Shown in pieces: positions 1 to 5,541 of a stretch of DNA of 10,086 nucleotides (its first letter is position 1; the number at the start of each line of letters is the position of its first letter). The position numbers and the translations under genes were made by a program. Source of the DNA: Actinobacteria bacterium 13_2_20CM_68_14. GTDB lineage: Bacteria > Actinomycetota > Thermoleophilia > Gaiellales > Gaiellaceae. A model generated the notes under the pieces. It saw nothing but the letters and a program-made list of their open reading frames with translations. It did not search any database and had not been told where the DNA came from. The stretch lies in assembly GCA_001914705.1 (NCBI GenBank), contig MNDB01000077.1, forward strand, positions 1 to 10,086, in the 5' to 3' direction.

Positions 1-2
1 TC

Positions 3-560
3 CACGACCGTCTAGCGGAGCAGACGAAGGAGGGCGAGCCCAGGCCGACCGTTACGGACATCCTGACCAAGGCCTGCGCCGCCGCGCTGATGCGGCACCG
101 CGCTGTCAATGCGCTGTGGGCCGAAGACGCGATCGAGCTTCATCCGAGCGCCAACATCGGCATCGCGGTCGCGATCGACGCCGGCCTCGTCGTCCCGGTG
201 ATCCACCAGGCCGAGCGCTTGACGATCGCCGAGCTCGCCGCAGCCCGGGCAGACATCGTCACGCGCGCGCGCGCGAGCCAGCTCCGCCAGGAAGATCTCG
301 ACGGCGGCACCTTCACGATCTCGAACCTCGGCATGTTCGGCGTCGAGCGGTTCGTGGCCGTCCTCAACCCGCCGCAGGCGGCGATCCTGGCGGTCGGCGC
401 GATCGAGTCCAAAGCCGTGCCCACGGACACGGGCTTCGAGGCCCGTCCGCTGATGACTCTGACGCTGACGTGCGACCACCGCTCGCTGGACGGCGCGACG
501 GCTGCGGACTTCCTCAGGACGGTCAAGGCCTTCCTGGAGGAGCCCGGCCTGATGCTGTGA
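3..560 (+). CDS. 2-oxoacid dehydrogenase E2 component, acyltransferase (C-terminal part, 5' truncated by window)
   Basis: This is the catalytic domain of a dihydrolipoamide acyltransferase, the E2 core of a pyruvate/2-oxoglutarate/branched-chain dehydrogenase complex, which moves the acyl group from lipoamide to CoA in the cytoplasm. The reading frame is already open at the window edge and gives 185 residues; the lipoyl and peripheral-subunit-binding domains lie off-window. The visible domain has the family hallmarks: NIGIAVAIDAGLVVPVI, the FTISNLGMFGV stretch, and the active-site motif CDHRSLDGA near the end, with the catalytic His at 477-479 and Asp at 489-491. It ends about 24 residues after that motif, as usual for E2. 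It overlaps the next gene by GTGA. The E3 gene lies 1.7 kb downstream. Substrate class (pyruvate or branched-chain) cannot be decided from this fragment. Confidence 0.93.
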   Translation, partial: HDRLAEQTKEGEPRPTVTDILTKACAAALMRHRAVNALWAEDAIELHPSANIGIAVAIDAGLVVPVIHQAERLTIAELAAARADIVTRARASQLRQEDLDGGTFTISNLGMFGVERFVAVLNPPQAAILAVGAIESKAVPTDTGFEARPLMTLTLTCDHRSLDGATAADFLRTVKAFLEEPGLML

Positions 561-901
561 GCCCGGTCCAGGTCTGGTACCACGTCCGCGACTTCGACGC
601 CGGCCGCGCCTTCTATACGGACAAGCTGGGTTTCGCGGAGACCTACCTGGACGAGGAAGGCCGCTGGGCGAGGCTGATGCGCGGCGAGATGGAGATTGCG
701 ATCGCGGAGGGCGAGCCGCAGGAAGAGGCCGGCGTCGCGACGGTTGACGTGGCCGACATCAAGGCCGAGGCCGAGCGTCTCCGGGCCGAGGGAATCGAGG
801 TTGGCACGGTGCTCGAGCTCCACGGCCAGATGCGATTGCTCGACGTCTACGATCCGGACGGCAACCGGATCCAGCTTGCCGAAGAGCTTTCCCGAGGCTG
901 A
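557..901 (+). CDS. VOC / glyoxalase-fold family protein
   Basis: A 114-residue protein of the vicinal oxygen chelate (glyoxalase/bleomycin-resistance/dioxygenase) superfamily. It starts VSPVQVWYHVRDFDAGRAFY, the typical opening (beta strand, then 'D...A..FY' helix) followed by TDKLGF, and it ends with the standard VYDPDGNRIQLAE strand. Length fits a single VOC domain made of two beta-alpha-beta-beta-beta modules. The GTG at 557 overlaps the E2 stop (GTGA), so translational coupling is likely; a GGAGGAG at 536-542 is rather distant. Candidate metal ligands are His9 (WYHV) and the Glu in QLAEE, but the metal site is not certain. Substrate is unknown: VOC proteins include isomerases, epimerases, dioxygenases and drug-binding proteins. 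The longer open frame upstream of 557 is a shadow of E2. Confidence 0.85.
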   Translation: MSPVQVWYHVRDFDAGRAFYTDKLGFAETYLDEEGRWARLMRGEMEIAIAEGEPQEEAGVATVDVADIKAEAERLRAEGIEVGTVLELHGQMRLLDVYDPDGNRIQLAEELSRG

Positions 902-1742
902 GCTCGAGGCGGCCGCGGGAGCGCCGCCGGTCGAGCGCCGGCGGATTCGCAGCGGTGGCTACGGGACGAACTCGGCGCACTGGTGCGTCGAGCTCGCCGA
1001 CGGACGACGCGCGTTCGTCAAGGTCGCGCTCGACGACGCTGCGGCCGAATGGCTGCGGGAGGAGCACCACGTCTACTCCGCCACCGAGGCGCCGTTCATC
1101 CCCGAGTTCATCGGCTGGCACGACGGCGAGCAGACGCTGCTCGCGATCGCCGACCTGAGCGACGCGCACTGGCCGCCGCCTTGGACTTCCGGGCAGATCG
1201 ACGCCGTCCGCGACGCCCTCGACGAGCTGCACACGACACCCCCGCCGCCCGATCTGCCTCCGATCGCGGCCGAGCGCGCGTGGCTGAACGGCTGGGAGCT
1301 CGTCGCCGAAGATCCGGAGCCGCTCCTCTCGACGCGGCTCTGCTCGTCGCCGTGGCTCAAAGCGGCGCTTCCGAGTCTGCTGGAGACGGGACGATCGTGC
1401 GTGCTCGAGGGCGAAGCGTTCCTGCACCTCGACGTCCGCAGCGACAACCTCTGCCTGAAGGAGGGCCGCGCCGTCCTCGTGGACTGGAACTTCGCCCACG
1501 TCGGCAATCCGCTCCTCGACATCGTCGGCTGGCTGCCGAGCCTGAGGCTCGAAGGCGGACCCGACCCTTGGGAACTCGTCCCCGACAGCCAGGGGCTCGC
1601 AGCGCTGCTGGCAGGCTACTTCGCCTCGCGCGCCGGACTACCAACGCCGGCGACAGCGCCGCGCGTCCGCGAGTTCCAGCGCCGCCAGGCCGAGATTGCA
1701 CTGCCGTGGGCCGCGCGTGAGCTCGGGTTCCCGCCGCCGTAA
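876..1742 (+). CDS. Aminoglycoside phosphotransferase/choline-kinase fold (APH) family protein
   Basis: A predicted small-molecule kinase of 288 residues with the protein-kinase-like APH fold. The N-lobe has a glycine-rich turn (SGGYGTN, about residues 26-32) and the ATP-binding Lys49 in AFVKVA. The C-lobe has Brenner's motif FLHLDVRSDN (His184, Asp186, Asn191) and the metal-binding Asp203 in VLVDWNFAHVGNP. The frame has no ATG or GTG before the N-lobe. The TTG at 876 is the only usable start I see and gives a 26-base overlap with the VOC gene, with a weak CCGGAT just upstream. Family members phosphorylate aminoglycosides, choline, homoserine, sugars or other hydroxyl compounds. The WxxxW and Pro-rich middle region (PPPPDLPP) does not tell which. 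An antibiotic-resistance role is not supported by the context. Confidence 0.85.
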   Translation: MPKSFPEAELEAAAGAPPVERRRIRSGGYGTNSAHWCVELADGRRAFVKVALDDAAAEWLREEHHVYSATEAPFIPEFIGWHDGEQTLLAIADLSDAHWPPPWTSGQIDAVRDALDELHTTPPPPDLPPIAAERAWLNGWELVAEDPEPLLSTRLCSSPWLKAALPSLLETGRSCVLEGEAFLHLDVRSDNLCLKEGRAVLVDWNFAHVGNPLLDIVGWLPSLRLEGGPDPWELVPDSQGLAALLAGYFASRAGLPTPATAPRVREFQRRQAEIALPWAARELGFPPP

Positions 1743-1745
1743 ACT
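1740..1745 (+). promoter_or_regulatory. Candidate -10 element for leaderless transcription of the GNAT gene
   Basis: TAAACT fits the actinobacterial -10 pattern TANNNT and lies 7 bases before ATG 1753, the spacing expected when transcription starts at the start codon. A weak -35-like GTGAGC is at 1717-1722, giving a 17-base spacer. The APH stop codon TAA forms part of the element. No Shine-Dalgarno site precedes ATG 1753, which agrees with leaderless expression. The match is short and could be chance. Confidence 0.35.
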
Positions 1746-1752
1746 CGCGGCG

Positions 1753-2223
1753 ATGATCAGATCCGGCGGCGCGCGCGACGTCCCCTTCCTCCGCGACATG
1801 CTCCGCCACGCCTTCTACTGGCGGACGCCGGTGGGCGACGAGGAGCCCCCGCTCACCCGCTACGTCAACGGCTGGGGCCGCCCCGGCGACCGCTCGCTGA
1901 TCGTCTTCGACGAGTTCGTGCCGGTCGGCGCTGCCTGGTACAGGCTGTTCACGCAGCAGGACGCCGGTTTCGGCTTCATCGACGAGCAGACGCCGGAGCT
2001 TGCGATCGCGGTCGTCCCCAGCCGGCGGGGCCGAGGCTACGGCCACGAGCTCCTGGGTGGCCTGCTCGACTGCGCGCGCAAGGACGGTTTCCGCGCGATC
2101 AGCCTCAGCGTCGCCAAGGACAACCCGGCTCGGCACTTGTACGAGAGCTACGGCTTCGAGCAGGTGCGAGAGGACGATGGCGCGGTCGTGATGCGCGCGC
2201 CGCTCTCAGCAGCGACTCCCTGA
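1753..2223 (+). CDS. GNAT family N-acetyltransferase
   Basis: A 156-residue GCN5-related acetyltransferase that would transfer an acetyl group from acetyl-CoA to an amine or protein N-terminus. Motif A is clear: the strand ELAIAVVPSRRGRGYGHELL holds the R/Q-x-x-G-x-G/A pyrophosphate loop (Arg92, Gly95, Gly97). It is followed by a helix and then the motif B part ISLSVAKDNPARHLYESYGF, with the Asn and Tyr typical of the family. The open frame extends upstream into the APH gene, but ATG 1753 gives the usual short N-terminus (MIRSGGARDVPFLRDML), with the first helix at 8-20. It begins 10 bases after the APH stop and ends 15 bases before the E3 start. Substrate is unknown. Acetyl-CoA is also the product of a pyruvate dehydrogenase, but a functional link is only speculative. 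Confidence 0.88.
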   Translation: MIRSGGARDVPFLRDMLRHAFYWRTPVGDEEPPLTRYVNGWGRPGDRSLIVFDEFVPVGAAWYRLFTQQDAGFGFIDEQTPELAIAVVPSRRGRGYGHELLGGLLDCARKDGFRAISLSVAKDNPARHLYESYGFEQVREDDGAVVMRAPLSAATP

Positions 2224-2224
2224 G

Positions 2225-2230
2225 TAGGAT
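2225..2230 (+). promoter_or_regulatory. TAGGAT before lpd: candidate -10 element or Shine-Dalgarno site
   Basis: TAGGAT matches the TANNNT -10 pattern and ends 8 bases before ATG 2239, as in leaderless actinobacterial promoters. I see no -35-like sequence at the right distance. The AGGA inside it could instead be a Shine-Dalgarno site 9 bases from the start. The two readings cannot be separated by sequence alone. Confidence 0.3.
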
Positions 2231-2238
2231 TCCGCGCG

Positions 2239-3645
2239 ATGGAATGCGACGTCGCAGTTCTCGGCGGAGGCCCGGGCGGCTACACCGCCGCGATCCGGGC
2301 GGGTCAGCTCGGCGCCAGGACGGTGTGTATCGAGAAGGAGCCCGAGCTCGGTGGCACGTGCCTCCGTATCGGCTGCATTCCAACGAAAGCGTGGGTTCAG
2401 ACCGCGTTCGCGATTAAAGAGGCAGAGCACACCTTCGCCAAGCTCGGCGTCCAGGTCGGCGCTCCGAGCCTCGATTTCGCGACCGCGAACGAGTGGAAAT
2501 CACAGGTCGTCCACCAGATGACGCAGGGCGTCGCCAGCCTCTTCAAGGCCAACGGCGTCGAGTGGGTCAAGGGCACCGGCCGCTTCAAGGACGCCCACAC
2601 GATCGCGGTCGAGGACGCAGAGGACGTCAGCTTCAAGAGCGCGATCGTGGCGACGGGCTCGTTTCCGCTCTGGCCGCCGATCGACGGCCTCGACTCGCCG
2701 CGCTGCGTCGACTCCGAGGCGTTGCTCGCGCAGACCGAGGTGCCGAAGCGGCTCGTCATCCTGGGCGGCGGGATCATCGGCTGCGAGTTCGCCTCGATCT
2801 TCCGGCGCTTCGGCTCCGAGGTGACGATCATCGAGATGCTGCCTCGCCTGATCCCGGCCGAGGACGAAGACGCCTCGAAGGAGCTCGCGAAGCAGTTCGG
2901 CAAGCGCGGGATCGACCTCCACCTCGAGAAGCAGTGCACGAAGGTCGAGGAATCCGCCGGCGGCCTGACCGTCTACTTCGGCGACGGCGAGACGGTCGAG
3001 TGCGACCTGATGCTCGTCGCCGTCGGCCGCGGCCCCACGGTCGAGAATCTCGGCCTCGAGCAGATCGGCGTCGAGTTCGACAAGCGCAAAGGGGTCGCCG
3101 CGGACGAGCACCGCCGGACGACGGTCGGCCACATCTACGCCGTCGGCGACTGCGCCGGCTACTGGCAGCTCGCGCACACGGCCTTCCGTGAGGGCGAGGT
3201 CGCCGCGGAGAACGCGGCGGGCCACGACGCGATCGTCGACAACCGGGCCGTTCCCCGCCCGATCTACACCGATCCCGAGATCGCCGGCGTCGGCCTGACC
3301 GAGGCCGAGGCTCGGGAGCAGTACGGCGATGACGTCGCGACCGGGATGTTCCCGTGGGTCGCGAACGCGCGCGCCGTGATGCAGAACGAGACTGTGGGCT
3401 GGGTGAAGTCGATCCACGAGACGCGTTACGGCGAGCTGCTCGGCCTGGTGATGGTCGGGCCGCACGTGACCGACCTCGTCGAGGCGGGTGTGGTCGCGAT
3501 CGACGCCGAGGCGACCGTCGAGACGGTCGCGGACGGCATGGCTGCGCACCCGACGTTGTCGGAAGCGATCAAGGAAGCAGGTCTCGTCGCCCTCGGCCGC
3601 CCGATCCACGTACCGATCCGGAAACGGGCGAAAGCTACTGCCTAA
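2239..3645 (+). CDS. lpdA: Dihydrolipoyl dehydrogenase (E3 component)
   Basis: E3 flavoprotein of 2-oxoacid dehydrogenase complexes: it reoxidises dihydrolipoamide and passes electrons through a disulfide and FAD to NAD+. The 468 residues match the family length. Domains in order: FAD-binding GGGPGGYTAA (residues 9-18), the redox disulfide GGTCLRIGCIPTK with Cys41 and Cys46, the ATG motif (IVATGS, 136-141), the NAD-binding GGGIIGCEF (176-184) followed by an acidic end of strand, the second FAD motif IYAVGDCAG (about 296-304), and the C-terminal dimer interface with the catalytic His437-x4-Glu442 pair in AAHPTLSEAIKEA. No key residue is missing. It lies downstream of the E2 gene, as expected for a complex operon, but three unrelated genes come between. 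A mercuric reductase or other family oxidoreductase is unlikely given the His-Glu motif and the E2 context. Confidence 0.95.
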   Translation: MECDVAVLGGGPGGYTAAIRAGQLGARTVCIEKEPELGGTCLRIGCIPTKAWVQTAFAIKEAEHTFAKLGVQVGAPSLDFATANEWKSQVVHQMTQGVASLFKANGVEWVKGTGRFKDAHTIAVEDAEDVSFKSAIVATGSFPLWPPIDGLDSPRCVDSEALLAQTEVPKRLVILGGGIIGCEFASIFRRFGSEVTIIEMLPRLIPAEDEDASKELAKQFGKRGIDLHLEKQCTKVEESAGGLTVYFGDGETVECDLMLVAVGRGPTVENLGLEQIGVEFDKRKGVAADEHRRTTVGHIYAVGDCAGYWQLAHTAFREGEVAAENAAGHDAIVDNRAVPRPIYTDPEIAGVGLTEAEAREQYGDDVATGMFPWVANARAVMQNETVGWVKSIHETRYGELLGLVMVGPHVTDLVEAGVVAIDAEATVETVADGMAAHPTLSEAIKEAGLVALGRPIHVPIRKRAKATA

Positions 3646-3700
3646 CCCGTTTGTTAACCGGGCGGCGTATCCATGCCTGCCGGTGGGTCGTTAGCCAACC

Positions 3701-4888
3701 ATGGAGGCAGCCAGGGCGGCGCCGGGCGGGCGTCGTAAAAACCTGTCTCTGAAGCTCGCGCCGAGGGCACGGCGCCAGAAGGAAACGTTCGACGCTGCCT
3801 TCGAGGGCTTCTATCGCGAGCACGTCGCCGAGGTCTACCAGTACGCCCTCGCGGTTCTGGGCAGTTCCGCGGACGCGGAGGACGTCACCCAGCAGACGTT
3901 TCTGAACGCCTACCGGGCGTTCCAGCGGGGCGAGCGGCCCAAGAAGGCGCACAACTGGCTGATCAAGATCGCGCACAACGTTTGCCGAATGCGCTGGCGC
4001 CAGTCGGGCCGTCGGCCGCAAGAGGTCCCGCTCGAGCGCGCAGGCGAGCCGGCCGCGCCCGACGACGAGAGGCCCTCGCTCGACGTGCTCCTGAGCGCGC
4101 TTGCGAAGCTGCCCTTCAATCAGCGCGCCGCGATCGTGATGCGCGAGGTCGAGGATCGCAGCTACACAGAGATCGCCGAAGTGCTCGGCGTCAGCGTGCC
4201 GGCGGTCGAGGCCCTGCTCTTCCGCGCCCGCGGCAATCTGCGCGAGCGGCGAAAGGCGCTGGCGGGCGCGCTCAGTGTTGCCCCGGTTCCGACTTCGCTC
4301 GGGTCCTTCTTCGGCGGCGGCGGCGGGAGCCTCATCGCGGCCGGCGGAACCGCTCTTGGCTCGCAGCTCCTGCTCAAAGCCGCTGCGCTTGTCGCAACGA
4401 GCGTCGTCGTCGGGGGCTTGGGTTTCAAGGCGGTCAGCGCTGTCGCCACGCCTGACCCGCCGACTTTTCGCCTTCAGCAGCTCCAAGGTCAGGCACGGCT
4501 CTTTGCCCCGAACGTCCTACGCGGGCCGGAGTCTGGCAATCCGAAGCGCTCCGTCGACGTCTCGGCCTTCCGGCACCCGTTGCGCGCCGTCTCCGGAGAC
4601 GGCGCGCTCAGCGGCCCGCCCACCAACGACCCCTCCGAGATCGGCGGCGTCCCCGGGGCCGCTCAGCCCGTAGGCGGGACGTCCGCGATTTCGGCGGTCT
4701 CCACCTCGCCGACGGCCACTGTCGGCGGCGTTGTGGCCGCGGTGCCGACGGTGCCCGCAGTGCCGACGGTGCCTGCAGTGCCGACCGTACCGACTGTTCC
4801 GCCTGCCGTGACCGTGACGACTCCTGTCACGTCCGCGACGGTCACAGTGCCGACGCTTCCGGTCCCGCCGCCGCCGACACTGCCCTAA
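3701..4888 (+). CDS. ECF-type RNA polymerase sigma factor with C-terminal transmembrane segment and Pro/Thr/Val-rich tail
   Basis: A 395-residue sigma-70 family protein, about twice the usual ECF length. Region 2 spans about residues 34-100 (FEGFYREHVAEVYQYALAVL, then DAEDVTQQTFLNAYRAF for core binding and NWLIKIAHNVCRMRWR for -10 recognition). Region 4 spans about 127-184 (LAKLPFNQRAAIVMREVEDR, then a helix-turn-helix YTEIAEVLGVSVPAVEALLFRAR). Beyond a Gly-rich linker (GSFFGGGGGS, 201-210) comes a hydrophobic stretch at about 218-248, long enough to cross the membrane. It is followed by a 145-residue polar tail ending in VPTVPA-type repeats and PPPPTLP, probably outside the cell. ATG 3701 is preceded by an in-frame stop at 3692-3694, so there is no longer start. 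No Shine-Dalgarno site or clear promoter is seen. The zinc-finger gene 41 bases downstream is the likely anti-sigma partner. Confidence 0.9.
   Translation: MEAARAAPGGRRKNLSLKLAPRARRQKETFDAAFEGFYREHVAEVYQYALAVLGSSADAEDVTQQTFLNAYRAFQRGERPKKAHNWLIKIAHNVCRMRWRQSGRRPQEVPLERAGEPAAPDDERPSLDVLLSALAKLPFNQRAAIVMREVEDRSYTEIAEVLGVSVPAVEALLFRARGNLRERRKALAGALSVAPVPTSLGSFFGGGGGSLIAAGGTALGSQLLLKAAALVATSVVVGGLGFKAVSAVATPDPPTFRLQQLQGQARLFAPNVLRGPESGNPKRSVDVSAFRHPLRAVSGDGALSGPPTNDPSEIGGVPGAAQPVGGTSAISAVSTSPTATVGGVVAAVPTVPAVPTVPAVPTVPTVPPAVTVTTPVTSATVTVPTLPVPPPPTLP
4582..4607. repeat. Perfect 26-bp palindrome inside the sigma-factor gene
   Basis: Thirteen consecutive base pairs mirror around the junction 4594/4595. 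Each half reads GCGCGCCGTCTCC on its own strand, and symmetry stops at 4581/4608. It lies in the part coding for the extracytoplasmic tail (around RAVSGDGALS). It could be a protein-binding site or a strong RNA hairpin; no function is known. Confidence 0.8.
4742..4795 (+). repeat. 18-bp tandem repeat coding VPTVPA (three copies)
   Basis: Copies at 4742-4759 and 4760-4777 differ by one base; the copy at 4778-4795 is more diverged. They code for VPTVPA, VPTVPA and VPTVPT in the sigma-factor tail (residues 348-365). Repeated Pro/Thr/Val sequence is typical of extended wall-spanning or surface linkers. Copy number may vary between strains. Confidence 0.85.
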
Positions 4889-4929
4889 AGGCTAGGAAGA
4901 AAACCCGCAAATCAGCATCTTCTAGGTCA

Positions 4930-5154
4930 ATGGGGCCTGCGGCGCACTGCATCCATGCAGGGCGGGCGATCTCGCGCCACCTCGATGGGAGACTCTCCTG
5001 GCGAGAGCGCCGGCGGCTGCGTGCGCACCTGCGCAGCTGTGAGGGGTGCGCAAGCTTCGCCCGCTTTCAGCGGGAACAGCGCGCGGCGCTTCGGAGCCTG
5101 CGGCTGATCGCCGTCCCGATTTCGTTGCAAGTTTTTCGACCGACCGGCTTCTAA
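4930..5154 (+). CDS. Small putative zinc-finger (zf-HC2-like) anti-sigma protein without membrane segment
   Basis: A 74-residue protein with the zinc-binding anti-sigma signature His33-x3-Cys37-x2-Cys40 (AHLRSCEGCASF), preceded by ISRHLDGRLSWRERRRLRAH, the usual helix-turn-helix lead of the family; Cys7 could be the fourth ligand. Such domains bind ECF sigma factors and hide their core-polymerase surfaces. Position 41 bases after the sigma gene makes it the probable partner. Normal membrane anti-sigmas continue into a transmembrane helix and an outer domain. Here the protein stops after about 30 more residues (LRLIAVPISLQVFRPTGF), too short and polar for a clear transmembrane helix. Either it is naturally short and soluble, or it is the remnant of a longer protein. 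The ATG 4930 has a weak AGG four bases upstream. Confidence 0.72.
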   Translation: MGPAAHCIHAGRAISRHLDGRLSWRERRRLRAHLRSCEGCASFARFQREQRAALRSLRLIAVPISLQVFRPTGF

Positions 5155-5180
5155 CGAGGCGGGATGTGCCCTCGTCCCAA

Positions 5181-5211
5181 TCCGGGGCCGTGCCCGCCCG
5201 CCGGCCCCGGA
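5181..5211 (+). terminator. Strong GC hairpin after the zinc-finger gene, probable terminator
   Basis: TCCGGGGCCG (5181-5190) pairs perfectly with CGGCCCCGGA (5202-5211) around an 11-base loop. It lies 26 bases after the stop of the zinc-finger gene. There is no U-tract, so it is either a hairpin-only terminator of the kind common in high-GC actinobacteria or a 3'-end stabilising structure. The stem is symmetric and would form on either strand. Confidence 0.6.
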
Positions 5212-5224
5212 CTCTTACCCTGAT

Positions 5225-5230
5225 TAGGAT
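5225..5230 (+). promoter_or_regulatory. Candidate -10 element for the 66-residue membrane protein
   Basis: TAGGAT fits TANNNT and would give a start near 5237, leaving a leader of about 19 bases that contains GGGTAGG (5241-5247), a plausible ribosome site for GTG 5256. No convincing -35 is present, because the matching position falls in the preceding hairpin. Confidence 0.3.
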
Positions 5231-5255
5231 GGGCGGTTATGGGTAGGCGACTGTC

Positions 5256-5456
5256 GTGAGCGTGATCAATAGACGCAACGCAGTCATGGGCTGGGCGGTC
5301 TGGAAGGTCGCGAAACGCGCGGGCAAGAAGAAGGCGCGTGACGTGACCCCGTCGGTCGAGGGCGGTAAGCCGAACAAGTCGCTGATCGCGGTGGGGGTTG
5401 CCGCGGTCGCCGGCGCGTTCGCAATGCTCCGCGGCCGCCGCTCGTCGACCGACTGA
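5256..5456 (+). CDS. Small basic single-pass membrane protein, unknown function
   Basis: A 66-residue protein that I do not recognise as a named family. It has an N-terminal amphipathic, strongly basic segment (VWKVAKRAGKKKARD), a short polar stretch, and one hydrophobic segment (SLIAVGVAAVAGAFAML, about residues 43-59) ending in RGRR. The charge pattern would leave both basic flanks near the membrane surface, so topology is unclear. GTG 5256 has a plausible ribosome site (GGGTAGG, 9 bases away). An in-frame ATG at 5286 (MGWAVWKVAK) is a possible alternative start but lacks one. The gene stands alone between two hairpins (5181-5211 and 5473-5499), so it is probably monocistronic. Confidence 0.65.
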   Translation: MSVINRRNAVMGWAVWKVAKRAGKKKARDVTPSVEGGKPNKSLIAVGVAAVAGAFAMLRGRRSSTD

Positions 5457-5472
5457 GCGCGGACCACTCGGA

Positions 5473-5499
5473 CTAGACCCGGAGAGCCTGCGGGTTTAG
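5473..5499 (+). terminator. Hairpin after the small membrane protein gene, probable terminator
   Basis: CTAGACCCG (5473-5481) pairs with CGGGTTTAG (5491-5499), a 9-bp stem with one G-U pair and a 9-base loop, starting 16 bases after the stop codon. The TTT in the downstream arm followed by a T-containing stretch fits a weak intrinsic terminator. Confidence 0.6.
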
Positions 5500-5541
5500 C
5501 GTTGCCTTCAACGACATCTGCGGGTAGAGAGGGGTTCACCG

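Noticed and set aside
2500..3609. Long minus-strand open frame (369 codons) opposite lpd
   Set aside because: Arg/Asp/Ala/Val-rich with no recognisable motif; mirror of the clearly coding lpd gene, a known effect of high GC.
3646..3700. Autoregulatory ECF promoter (AACC ... CGT) before the sigma gene, and a CCCG/CGGG mini-hairpin
   Set aside because: No AACC/CGT pair at 16-17 base spacing; the hairpin stem is only 4 bp.
3635..4486. Minus-strand frame of 283 codons over the sigma factor
   Set aside because: No motif; the plus-strand frame holds sigma regions 2 and 4.
5502..5530. TTGCCT-17-TAGAGA resembling a promoter before the CNB gene
   Set aside because: The -10 overlaps the ribosome site; transcription starting there would leave the ribosome site out of the mRNA.
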